Assembly: GCF_000145035.1 (NCBI RefSeq)
Contig: NC_014388.1
Location: 77,501-141,500 of the forward strand
DNA from: Butyrivibrio proteoclasticus B316
GTDB taxonomy: Bacteria; Bacillota; Clostridia; Lachnospirales; Lachnospiraceae
Reading direction: 5' to 3'
DNA length: 64,000 bases
Both the position numbers and the translations under genes were made by a program. The notes under the pieces were generated by a model. That model was not told the DNA's origin and searched no databases. It saw nothing but the letters and a program-made list of their open reading frames with translations. Of this stretch, positions 27,376 to 34,672 are shown piece by piece (positions within the stretch are counted from its first letter, which is position 1; each line of letters opens with the position of its first letter).

Positions 27376-27985
27376 AGCATTAATTTACATTCATGGGAAA
27401 GGCGGCACAGCCTCTGCTTCAGAGCAGTTTAAGTCGTTTTTTCCAGATCATGATACATTCGGCTTTGACTATAAATCAGATAATCCGTGGGAAGCAGAAA
27501 GTGAGTTTAAAGAGTATTTCATAAGGTTATCTGAAAAATACACATCTATTACTGTTCTTGCTTCCAGTTTGGGAGCTTATTTTCTGATGATTTCCGGTGC
27601 AGGTGTGATGATCCAAAAGGCGTTTTTTGTTTCTCCTATTGTAGATATGGAGCGCTTGATACAGGACATGATGAAGTATGCAAATGTATCAGAAGATGAT
27701 TTAAAAGCTAAAAGCACAATCCATCTTTCTGATGGTGCAGTCCTCTCATGGGATTATCTTGTATGGGTAAGAAATCATCCAATAGTATGGAATGTACCTA
27801 CTTTTATTTTATATGGTGAAAAAGATCACTTGCAATCGTTAGAAACAATGCAGACATTTGCAGAAGCAGTAGGTGCTGATTTAACAGTAATGCTCAATGG
27901 AGAGCACTGGTTTCATACAGATGAACAAACAGAATTCAGAAATAGATGGCTGCTTGATAAGAGGAAAGGTAAAAATGAATATTGA
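27365..27985 (+). CDS. Alpha/beta hydrolase
   Basis: The 206-residue serine hydrolase begins MANKALIYIHGKGGTASASE, with the oxyanion HGKGG. The nucleophile is S68 in LASSLGAY. The acid is in LYGEKDHLQS and the catalytic histidine in LNGEHWFHTD. It resembles small YqiA/UPF0227-like esterases. The start codon is at 27365 with CGAGGATA upstream; the frame extends further back but only into the protease gene. It overlaps the neighbours by 11 bp on each side. A 252-bp nearly identical copy of its first half lies at 56108-56359. Confidence 0.8.
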   Translation: MANKALIYIHGKGGTASASEQFKSFFPDHDTFGFDYKSDNPWEAESEFKEYFIRLSEKYTSITVLASSLGAYFLMISGAGVMIQKAFFVSPIVDMERLIQDMMKYANVSEDDLKAKSTIHLSDGAVLSWDYLVWVRNHPIVWNVPTFILYGEKDHLQSLETMQTFAEAVGADLTVMLNGEHWFHTDEQTEFRNRWLLDKRKGKNEY

Positions 27986-28286
27986 TGTAAATCTTAACAT
28001 TCACTATACAGCTCCAGACTATGTTTGGGATAAGATTGGTAAAGTTTATGAATCTATGCCATACTGGGTAGGAAATGATAATGGCCCTTGTTGGAAAGGC
28101 GAAAGCGTGGATCTTTGGGCTTCTGTTGAACCAAGCGGGATACAGATTGCTGGCGAGATGCCACAAGACATCTGGGAAGAATGGTATCAAAATCTTAAAG
28201 ATAAGCTCACCAATGTTCTTGGATATGATATCGGAGAGCCGGAAGATGGCTTTGAATTTAAGTATGATTGGGAGAATAGGATATGA
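27975..28286 (+). CDS. Small acidic protein of unknown function (103 aa)
   Basis: The protein starts MNIDVNLNIHYTAPDYVWDK and contains several Trp and acidic residues (MPYWVGNDNGPCWKG, DIWEEWYQNLKDKL). I recognise no family; the composition resembles immunity-type or SMI1-like small proteins, but no motif proves this. AGGAAAGG lies 6 nt before the ATG. It overlaps the hydrolase gene by 11 bp, and its stop overlaps the next ATG (ATGA), so the three genes form a coupled operon. Confidence 0.55.
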   Translation: MNIDVNLNIHYTAPDYVWDKIGKVYESMPYWVGNDNGPCWKGESVDLWASVEPSGIQIAGEMPQDIWEEWYQNLKDKLTNVLGYDIGEPEDGFEFKYDWENRI

Positions 28287-28673
28287 GTGCTAATTTACTT
28301 GTTTTTGAAAAAGAAAAGGCTCCAAAACTATTTTGAGCTTAAGGAAGAGTTTCCTCCGATGAATGGAAAGTATGCTCCTGATGATGCATCTCTTGAAGCG
28401 GATCCGAATCTTGAGAAAAGACTTACGGATTACTGCATAGATGAGGATCTTATCTATATGGCTTTTGCCTGGTCAGTTGCAGATGAAGCTGGAAATAAAG
28501 TAAAAGAGCTTGCTTTTAAACACGGGCTTGGATTTTTCGATATGTTTAATGTATATCCGGATAAGGATACTATCATAGAGATACCACAGATAGCTCCTGA
28601 AGAGATTGATGAGTATTCTGATGAAGAAAAGCCAAAGAAAGGGATCTTTTTAAAACTTTTTGGAAGAAGATAA
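28283..28673 (+). pseudogene. Frameshifted gene for an acidic protein of unknown function
   Basis: Translation from ATG 28283 gives MSANLLVFEKEKAPKLF and stops after 17 codons. The +1 frame continues ...NYFELKEEFPPMNGKYAPDD to KGIFLKLFGRR. Deleting one A from the A4 run at 28324-28327 joins both into a single product of about 129 residues. The start overlaps the upstream stop as ATGA, which supports 28283 as the true start. An alternative GTG at 28287 in the second frame has no suitable site. The acidic protein ends in a basic tail; no family is recognised. It may be a real frameshift or a homopolymer sequencing error. Confidence 0.55.
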
Positions 28674-28687
28674 ATGGAGAGAAGGCA

Positions 28688-28882
28688 ATGAAATGTGTTA
28701 AATGTGAGTGTGAGATGATCCAGGCAGAACTTACTGGCAACAATATATATCCACTATTCCTGAAGAATAAGAGGAACGGTATCATTGATTCAGAAAAAAG
28801 GGCAGATGTTATTTGCTATGTATGCTCTGAATGCGGATATATAGAGCTTTATGCCAAGGATCCCAAAAGGCTAAAAGCTTAA
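28688..28882 (+). CDS. Small zinc-ribbon protein
   Basis: The 64-residue protein has two metal-binding pairs, CVKCECEM at the N-terminus and CYVCSECGY near residues 43-51, and should fold as one zinc ribbon. GAGAGAAGG lies before the ATG. A strong terminator follows immediately. It is the last gene of the operon that begins with the protease at 26590. No enzyme function is suggested; such proteins usually bind nucleic acid or protein. Confidence 0.6.
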   Translation: MKCVKCECEMIQAELTGNNIYPLFLKNKRNGIIDSEKRADVICYVCSECGYIELYAKDPKRLKA

Positions 28883-28889
28883 AAGGACT

Positions 28890-28926
28890 GGCATTTAGTG
28901 GGCCAAAAGCCACTAAATGCCTTTAT
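28890..28926 (+). terminator. Rho-independent terminator
   Basis: The arms GGCATTTAGTGG (28890-28901) and CCACTAAATGCC (28910-28921) form a perfect 12-bp stem with an 8-nt loop, then TTTATTT. It ends the 26.6-28.9 kb operon. Confidence 0.88.
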
Positions 28927-28944
28927 TTGTGTAGCATCTTTTAA

Positions 28945-29663
28945 TAAACCCCCTGCTCTGCAGGGGGATAACAGCTGCTTCAGCTTACAGTAAAAAACCT
29001 CCCGTGATAGAATTACTTACGGTTCGCCAACCAAAGTAAAATCACAGGAGGTAGTCCAAAATGGACATGAATAGTTTATCACACACAAAATGGGAGTGTA
29101 AGTACCACATAGTATTTGCACCTAAGTTCAGGAGAAAGGTTGCATACGGTCAGATCAAGCAGGATATAGCAAATATTCTCAGTACATTATGCAAGAGGAA
29201 AGGTGTAGAAATTATAGAGGCAGAAGTATGCCCAGATCACATACATATGCTGGTAAGGATCCCGCCGAGTATGAGTGTATCAAGCTTCGTAGGCTACTTG
29301 AAAGGAAAAAGTACGCTTATGATATTTGAGAGGCATGCAAATCTCAAGTATAAGTACGGCAATAGACATTTCTGGTGCAGAGGCTATTATGTAGATACTG
29401 TAGGTAAGAATGCAAAGAAAATTGAGGAGTACATAAAGAATCAGTTAAAAGAGGATTTAGAGTACGACCAAATGACACTAAAAGAGTATATTGACCCGTT
29501 CACGGGTGAGCCGGTAAAGCAAAACAAATAAAAATGAGCCCAGGGGGCTCTGTAGGAAAATGATGTTGCGGCTGGCGAACCATTCGGCGAGTCTTTAGAC
29601 TCAGTGCCGGCAACAGGCCCTTATAGGGCCAGAACAAACCACCGGCTAAGCCGGTGGTTCTGA
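28945..29663 (+). mobile_element. IS200-type insertion sequence (IS200/IS605 family), complete
   Basis: The element has only tnpA. The left end has a hairpin of CCCCCTGC (28949-28956) and GCAGGGGG (28960-28967). The right end has AACCACCGGC (29637-29646) and GCCGGTGGTT (29650-29659). Between tnpA and the right end lie more stem-loops, including GGCCCttataGGGCC near 29617-29630. It appears intact and could be active. Its ends differ from those of the 23-kb element, so it is unlikely to mobilise that one. Border coordinates are approximate to a few bases. Confidence 0.75.
29061..29531 (+). CDS. tnpA: IS200-like transposase TnpA (Y1 HUH)
   Basis: The 156-residue single-strand transposase cuts and joins the ends of the element with one tyrosine. 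The HUH motif is H60-I-H62 in PDHIHMLV and the nucleophile is Y124 in KIEEYIKNQ. HIVFAPKFRRKV near the N-terminus and FWCRGYYVDTVG are family hallmarks. The length is normal. CAGGAGG lies well placed before the ATG. The gene is intact. Confidence 0.92.
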   Translation: MDMNSLSHTKWECKYHIVFAPKFRRKVAYGQIKQDIANILSTLCKRKGVEIIEAEVCPDHIHMLVRIPPSMSVSSFVGYLKGKSTLMIFERHANLKYKYGNRHFWCRGYYVDTVGKNAKKIEEYIKNQLKEDLEYDQMTLKEYIDPFTGEPVKQNK

Positions 29664-29715
29664 TTATGCGCAAAAACAAGCTATAGTTGTATTTAATACT
29701 TCTAGGGGAGGTTTT

Positions 29716-30591
29716 ATGGGGAACGTTAATTTGAAAACAGATAGTAAATTACCATGGTGGAAGTTAGTTGTTGGGATTCTTGTGGCACTTTTAATTATGG
29801 TTGCCGCACAACTATTTTCGCAATTTGCCGCAATACCAGCAGATCTTTTAAAATTGCCTGTAGTAGTTGCGATAGTTTGTCAGGCTGTCGCTTATGTGGT
29901 ATTAGCTTTTTTGGGGCAGAAGCTTTTGATTGAAAAGTTTTTTAAGATATCCATAGATAGTATAAGAATAAAGAAGCCTGGAATTAAGATGATTTGTATT
30001 ATTACTGCTGTGTTACTTCCGGCTATTGTTATAGCAATATATATGATGATGCCAGGGGAATGGACAACGCTTACTTTATCTAACGGTGAAAAGATCAGAA
30101 TAGTAGTAGGAGCACTCATTTTTCAGAGCATAGCGGCTGGAATAGTTGAAGAGTTGACTTTTAGAGGTGTTATATTTGGCTTACTTGAGAAAAAGACTAA
30201 TACAGTAGCAGCGGCTGTGATTCCATCGGTGATCTTTGGTATGATCCATTTTTCTAAGGGCATGAGTTTGGTTAGTTTTATTCAGCTCGTGATTGCTGGA
30301 ACTTTTGTAGGAGTTATGTTTTCATCTATCTGCGCTTATACAGATAATTTCTGGAACAACGCTTTGGTACATGCGTGTTGGAATGCCACAACTTTTGGAA
30401 TAATGCATATAGATACTGCACCTAGTGGTGAAGCTCTATATACCTATGTACTTAAGACAAAATCTATGCTCATTACAGGTGGAGATTTTGGAATAGAATC
30501 ATCGATTATAGCTATTATGGCTTATGCAGTGGTTATAGTGGTTTATGTTTTGTTCATTAGAAAAAAGAAGCGTGATGTAGCAAAAAACTAA
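29716..30591 (+). CDS. CPBP-family intramembrane metalloprotease (copy 2)
   Basis: The 291-residue protein has about eight hydrophobic helices. The motifs are VEELTFRG (E-E-x3-R), IPSVIFGMIHF (F-x3-H) and ALVHACWNA (H-x3-N/B). It is not closely similar to the protease at 26590 outside the motifs. GGGGAGG lies 6 nt before the ATG. Function is probably in membrane peptide processing or immunity; no peptide gene is adjacent. Confidence 0.8.
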   Translation: MGNVNLKTDSKLPWWKLVVGILVALLIMVAAQLFSQFAAIPADLLKLPVVVAIVCQAVAYVVLAFLGQKLLIEKFFKISIDSIRIKKPGIKMICIITAVLLPAIVIAIYMMMPGEWTTLTLSNGEKIRIVVGALIFQSIAAGIVEELTFRGVIFGLLEKKTNTVAAAVIPSVIFGMIHFSKGMSLVSFIQLVIAGTFVGVMFSSICAYTDNFWNNALVHACWNATTFGIMHIDTAPSGEALYTYVLKTKSMLITGGDFGIESSIIAIMAYAVVIVVYVLFIRKKKRDVAKN

Positions 30592-30629
30592 TGATTTTCG
30601 ATACACATTGGGTATATGTATAATAGGGA

Positions 30630-31034
30630 TTGAAAGAATGTAGGACAGTTTGTCTTCTTGTTGTAAAAATAGAGGATGACTATCTCATGGGATTTAATCA
30701 TTGGAGAAAAGCTTGGGAAATATTTGGCGGTTGTCCAGAGCCGGGCGAGGATTTACGGACCACAATGATTCGTGAAGCAAAAGAGGAACTTGGGATAGAT
30801 TGTGATCCGGAATGGTTGGGGCTTGCTCACTTTGAAATACAGCCAGATTACTTTAGTGATAAGATCCGAGAAGAGTATGGAGCTATTTATGGCTTATCTT
30901 TAGGAAAAGAGTATTTGTCGCAAATAGAAGAATTGCGAATCGATAGAGAAGAGATTGAAGAAATAAAGCTATTAAGAGAAATTACTTCTGGTGAAATCAG
31001 AGAACTGGACAGAAAGTTAACTGAGTTTTATTAA
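30630..31034 (+). CDS. NUDIX hydrolase
   Basis: The Nudix box is complete (GCPEPGEDLRTTMI then REAKEELGI, fitting G-x5-E-x7-REUxEExGU) at about residues 35-57. The enzyme should hydrolyse a nucleoside diphosphate linked to another group. The best start in frame is TTG 30630, and a TAG lies two codons upstream, so the N-terminus is short or the gene has lost a few residues. AGGGA sits too close to the TTG for ideal initiation. The substrate is unknown. It lies 38 bp after the protease gene. Confidence 0.72.
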   Translation: MKECRTVCLLVVKIEDDYLMGFNHWRKAWEIFGGCPEPGEDLRTTMIREAKEELGIDCDPEWLGLAHFEIQPDYFSDKIREEYGAIYGLSLGKEYLSQIEELRIDREEIEEIKLLREITSGEIRELDRKLTEFY

Positions 31035-31061
31035 ATACAATCGGTATTTGTAGGGGAAATA

Positions 31062-31679
31062 ATGAGAATCGGAGTTATTCAAGCTAGTTCACAAGCGGCT
31101 AAAAATCAAATAATATATGATGCTGTATCAAAATATGCTCCAAAGGAATCGGAGGTTATAAATTTTGGCTGCACGATGGAAGAAAATGAGAATTATTCTT
31201 ATATAGAGATTTCTATTCTTGTAGGGATATTGCTGGCAAGTAAGGCTGTGGATTTCATTGTTACGGGCTGTTCTTCCGGACAGGGGATGATGCTTGCTTG
31301 TAACAGTATACCAGGCGTCATTTGTGGATACGCACCTACACCGAAAGATGCCTATTTGTTTGCTCAGATTAATAATGGAAATGCGATATCATTGCCCTTA
31401 GGTGAAGATTATACATGGTCAGGTACTGAGAATCTTGAAAGAACAATAGAAGCTCTTTTTTCAGAACCATTTGGGCAAGGATATCCTATAAGTGAGGCTG
31501 AGAGAAAGATAAAAGATACTGAGAAGCTTAAAGAAATAAGAAGAATAGGTCAGGTTCAGTTTGAAGAATTCATAAATGTGCTGGATGTATCATTGCTTGA
31601 ATCAATCAAGAGGAAAAAGGATGTAATTCAGAACGTAATGGTATATGGGAAGAAAGAAATAGCTGATTTAATAAAATAA
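31062..31679 (+). CDS. RpiB/LacA/LacB-family sugar-phosphate isomerase-like protein
   Basis: The 205-residue protein has the family's N-terminal MRIGVIQASSQ strand-turn and the active-site region FIVTGCSSGQGMMLACNSI followed by PGVICGYAPTP. This corresponds to the GTGxGxxxxANK stretch of RpiB, with the conserved Cys. The C-terminal extension (about 150-205) is longer than in RpiB. The substrate could be a ribose- or galactose-phosphate, but lacks context. GGGGAA lies before the ATG. Confidence 0.75.
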   Translation: MRIGVIQASSQAAKNQIIYDAVSKYAPKESEVINFGCTMEENENYSYIEISILVGILLASKAVDFIVTGCSSGQGMMLACNSIPGVICGYAPTPKDAYLFAQINNGNAISLPLGEDYTWSGTENLERTIEALFSEPFGQGYPISEAERKIKDTEKLKEIRRIGQVQFEEFINVLDVSLLESIKRKKDVIQNVMVYGKKEIADLIK

Positions 31680-31825
31680 GCCAATTCAGGCTTGTCGGGG
31701 AGATGATAGAAAGACAAATGATTTTCCCTACAAGTTAGAAACATGTTATTCTTTTATAGTAGATTGGACGTCGGGATAACGTATCATGAGCATTTTAGAA
31801 CACATAATTGACAAGAGAGAGCAAA

Positions 31826-32881
31826 ATGAAGCGGAGAGTAAAAATGTTTTTGAAAGCAACGGGTATTGCTATTGTTTCCTTTATCGCTATTGTTTTAATA
31901 GCACATTTCATTGGCAGAATGATCAATAGCAGGACTCCCAAAGGCGGCATAAATGAATCAATGTATGTAGATATAAACGGCACGAAGCAGTGGATAAATA
32001 TCTACGGACAGAGTAAGGATAACCCTGTTTTGCTGTATCTTCATGGTGGACCGGGTTCTGCTACTAGTACCATAGATTATGCGTTCACTAGAAAGTGGAG
32101 TGATGTTTATACAGTCGTAACATGGGATCAGCGTGGCTGTGGAAAAAGCTATGCCAGTTCAAAGACAGATACTATAACCGCAGATTTAATGATTCAGGAT
32201 GGCAAGGAAATGACTGAATTCCTGCTTGGATATATGGACAAGGAAAGGATTACTCTTCTTGGGCATTCATGGGGATCACTGTATGGCGCAAACTTAGCAT
32301 TAAAGTATCCCGAATACTACGAAGCATTTATTGGAGCAGGACAATTCATAGATCCTATGGAAAATGAAAAAAGACTTTACGAAGCGGCACAGAAATGGAG
32401 TAATGGCGATGAAGAGGGCAAGGCAATACTTGCCAAATGGTCTCCTGACAACGAATACTCGATGGAAGCTTTGAATGCGAGAAATGCTACTATGGAAAGA
32501 TATGGCTATGGCATGATGAAAGATGGCACGGATTACAATACCTTTACTACAGTGCTGTTCAATCCAAACTATACGATAAAGGATTATATCGGATATCTGA
32601 GAAAAGGCAGCAAAGGGTTCAAGCCGTATCTGGCTTTCTGGGAAAACGAATTGTCAAAGCTGTCATTGTTAGGCAGGTACGATTACAAAGTACCCTACTA
32701 CAATATAAACGGAGACATGGATTATCAGACAAATTTTGAGCTTGCCAGCGAATACTTCGATGCTGTTAACGCGCCCCAAAAAGAAATGTTTGTTATGAAA
32801 AATGCAACTCATGGACTGCTTGAATCACGTTCAAAAGAATTCTCGGAGATGGTACACAAAATAGCGGAAACGCAGAAATAG
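31826..32881 (+). CDS. Membrane-anchored alpha/beta hydrolase (proline iminopeptidase-like, S33)
   Basis: Residues about 8-30 form a membrane helix, so the 351-residue enzyme is likely anchored outside the cell. The oxyanion stretch is YLHGGPGSATS, the nucleophile S148 in LLGHSWGSLYGA, and the catalytic His in MKNATHGLLES. This is the arrangement of proline iminopeptidases and related esterases. I chose ATG 31826, preceded by GAGAGAG; an upstream TTG at 31808 has no site. The IS1111 element begins 65 bp downstream. Confidence 0.78.
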   Translation: MKRRVKMFLKATGIAIVSFIAIVLIAHFIGRMINSRTPKGGINESMYVDINGTKQWINIYGQSKDNPVLLYLHGGPGSATSTIDYAFTRKWSDVYTVVTWDQRGCGKSYASSKTDTITADLMIQDGKEMTEFLLGYMDKERITLLGHSWGSLYGANLALKYPEYYEAFIGAGQFIDPMENEKRLYEAAQKWSNGDEEGKAILAKWSPDNEYSMEALNARNATMERYGYGMMKDGTDYNTFTTVLFNPNYTIKDYIGYLRKGSKGFKPYLAFWENELSKLSLLGRYDYKVPYYNINGDMDYQTNFELASEYFDAVNAPQKEMFVMKNATHGLLESRSKEFSEMVHKIAETQK

Positions 32882-32945
32882 AGAAGTATCTAATATTCCG
32901 ACATAACTGACTATGGGAAGTGGAATATCAGATTAGAACTAGACA

Positions 32946-32961
32946 ATATGTAATGACCTCC
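32946..32961 (+). repeat. IS1111 left subterminal inverted repeat
   Basis: The 16-bp sequence ATATGTAATGACCTCC matches perfectly the reverse complement of 34572-34587. It lies 87 bp before the transposase ATG. Confidence 0.85.
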
Positions 32962-33048
32962 ACTATGTAGCAACGTGGATTTACCTGTATACTAAAGATG
33001 TTGAGTCAATGGTAACAGGGATTACCGCATACAAAGGGAGGTCACTAA

Positions 33049-34167
33049 ATGAATAATATCACAGTTTACGTAGGAATGGATGTACATAAGGAAAGTTTTA
33101 CTCTCTGCGATTATTTAATCGAAACAGAGAAGGCGTCTCATACAAGGCGCACCCACGCTGATTACAAGGAAGTCCTAAAATATCTGGAATTCCTTAGAAC
33201 CATCTACGGAAATGATACAAACTTTATATGCGGTTATGAAGCCGGATGTCTCGGCTATACTTTATATCATCAGTTAACTAATCATAACGTTAACTGTGTG
33301 ATACTTGCACCAACCACTATGCTTGAACCGCGTAGTGGCAAAAGAATTAAAACTGATAAACGTGATGCTGAATTGATTGGCAAATGTCTGGCTCAGCACA
33401 ATTACAGTCCTGTTCATGTTCCTACTTCTACAGATGAAGAAACAAAAGAGTTTCTCCGTATGAGAGATGATCATAAGCTTGCACTCAAGAAAGTGAAGCA
33501 ACAAATACTTTCGTTTTGTCTTCGCCACGACTATCGCTATGAAGGAAAAAGTCACTGGACAGAAGCTCATGTGAACTGGTTAAAATCATTAAAGCCTGAG
33601 GCACTGTATAAAGAAATACTCGATGAATATCTGCTGACCTACATAAACTTGAGAGATAAGCTTGAACGTTTAGACAAGCGAATAGAAGAACTTGCTTTAA
33701 AAGATGAATACAGAGAGCCTGTTAAAAAACTCTGCTGTTTCATCGGGGTTCAAACTCACACAGCACTATCTGTATTGGTTGAAGTAGGTGATTTCAAACG
33801 TTTTGCATCAGCCAATCAGTTTGCTGCATATCTTGGACTTGTGCCTGGTGAAGAATCCAGTGGTGATGAAAAGTCAAGGCTTGGAATCACAAAAGCCGGA
33901 AATCGTCATGTTAGACAGCTTCTTATAGAATCATCCCAGTCATACAGCAAAGGACAAATCGGACATAAATCAAAAGCACTTAAATCCCGTCAGATTGGCA
34001 ACTCACCTCAAGTCATTGCATATGCTGATAAAGCTAATGAAAGGCTAAGACGCAAGTTTTACAAAATGGTTCTTGGTAAAAGCAAGAAACACAATGTGGC
34101 TAAAACTGCAATAGCAAGAGAACTTGCCTGCTTCATGTGGGGCATGATAACCGATAATATAGCATGA
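33049..34167 (+). CDS. IS110/IS1111-family DEDD transposase (RNA-bridged recombinase)
   Basis: The 372-residue recombinase has a RuvC-like N-terminal domain with D11 (VGMDVHK), E64 (CGYEAG) and D103/D106 (TDKRDAEL), the DEDD tetrad. A Transposase_20 C-terminal domain follows (LVPGEESSGDEKSRLGITKAGNRHVRQLLIESS) with the conserved serine that attacks DNA. Known members use a bridge RNA to pair donor and target. GGGAGGTCA lies 6 nt before the ATG. Intact, normal length. Confidence 0.93.
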   Translation: MNNITVYVGMDVHKESFTLCDYLIETEKASHTRRTHADYKEVLKYLEFLRTIYGNDTNFICGYEAGCLGYTLYHQLTNHNVNCVILAPTTMLEPRSGKRIKTDKRDAELIGKCLAQHNYSPVHVPTSTDEETKEFLRMRDDHKLALKKVKQQILSFCLRHDYRYEGKSHWTEAHVNWLKSLKPEALYKEILDEYLLTYINLRDKLERLDKRIEELALKDEYREPVKKLCCFIGVQTHTALSVLVEVGDFKRFASANQFAAYLGLVPGEESSGDEKSRLGITKAGNRHVRQLLIESSQSYSKGQIGHKSKALKSRQIGNSPQVIAYADKANERLRRKFYKMVLGKSKKHNVAKTAIARELACFMWGMITDNIA

Positions 34168-34571
34168 TCAGGTATAACATCGCGCCTCCGATATCAAGGC
34201 CAAGCCGCCGTGGGCGGTGCTTCGCAGCCTTGACATCTTCACCCCGCTGTTATAGCGGGTAATCAAGCAGATGTAAGATGGCTTACGCCATTTACATCTG
34301 GCCACCAACAAGTACCAACTGAAGACATCTTGAAAGGGCTTCGGCCATTTCAAGGTTAGAGCTATCTACGATAAAACTATGTTGGCACAGAGAAATTTGT
34401 GATCCACGCAACTAGACGGTAGAGCTCACGGCGGACCATTGACCTGTCGGTAACCAATCCACGTATATCAGAGTGGCCAATGCCGGGAACTGATACCCCG
34501 AGGCTCTTTCAAGGTGCCTTCAGCAACAATTAAATATGTTTGTGGTGATTCCAGTCATTTTTTGCTTGACA
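34168..34571 (+). ncRNA. Candidate bridge RNA region of the IS1111 element
   Basis: About 400 bp without a credible gene lies between the transposase stop and the right inverted repeat. It contains several clear stem-loops: ATCAAGGC...GCCTTGA (34194-34233), an ACCCCGCTGTTATAGCGGGT hairpin (34241-34260), GATGTAAgatGGCttacGCCatTTACATC (34270-34298) and CTTGAAAgGGCttcggCCaTTTCAAG (34330-34355). Position and folding match the bridge RNA of IS1111-group elements. Guide loops were not assigned. Confidence 0.6.
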
Positions 34572-34587
34572 GGAGGTCATTACATAT
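34572..34587 (-). repeat. IS1111 right subterminal inverted repeat
   Basis: The sequence GGAGGTCATTACATAT is the exact complement of the left repeat at 32946-32961. Confidence 0.85.
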
Positions 34588-34663
34588 CAGCTTTTGAGTT
34601 ACTATGATGATTTTGACGATATTGAGGAATTGATTCAGTTCATAAAGACAGGAAGACGATAAA
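34588..34663 (+). pseudogene. C-terminal fragment of an unidentified gene at the IS border
   Basis: An open frame enters from the IS edge and reads QLLSYYDDFDDIEELIQFIK then TGRR before a stop. It looks coding and ends 10 bp before the GH53 start, so the IS may have cut a gene here. I could not find its N-terminal part to the left of the element. Confidence 0.3.
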
Positions 34664-34672
34664 GGAACGACT

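Larger units (their letters stand above)
32946..34587 (+). mobile_element. IS110-family element, IS1111 group, complete
   Basis: The element carries one DEDD transposase and about 400 bp of structured non-coding DNA downstream of it. A perfect 16-bp inverted repeat brackets it: ATATGTAATGACCTCC at 32946-32961 and its complement at 34572-34587. Subterminal inverted repeats separate the IS1111 group from IS110 proper, and in IS1111 the bridge RNA lies downstream of the transposase. True ends are expected a few bases outside the repeats. Confidence 0.82.

Noticed and set aside
28947-28967. CCCCCTGC/GCAGGGGG hairpin as a transcription terminator
   Set aside because: There is no T run after it, it follows a better terminator at 28890, and its position fits the left end of the IS200 element.
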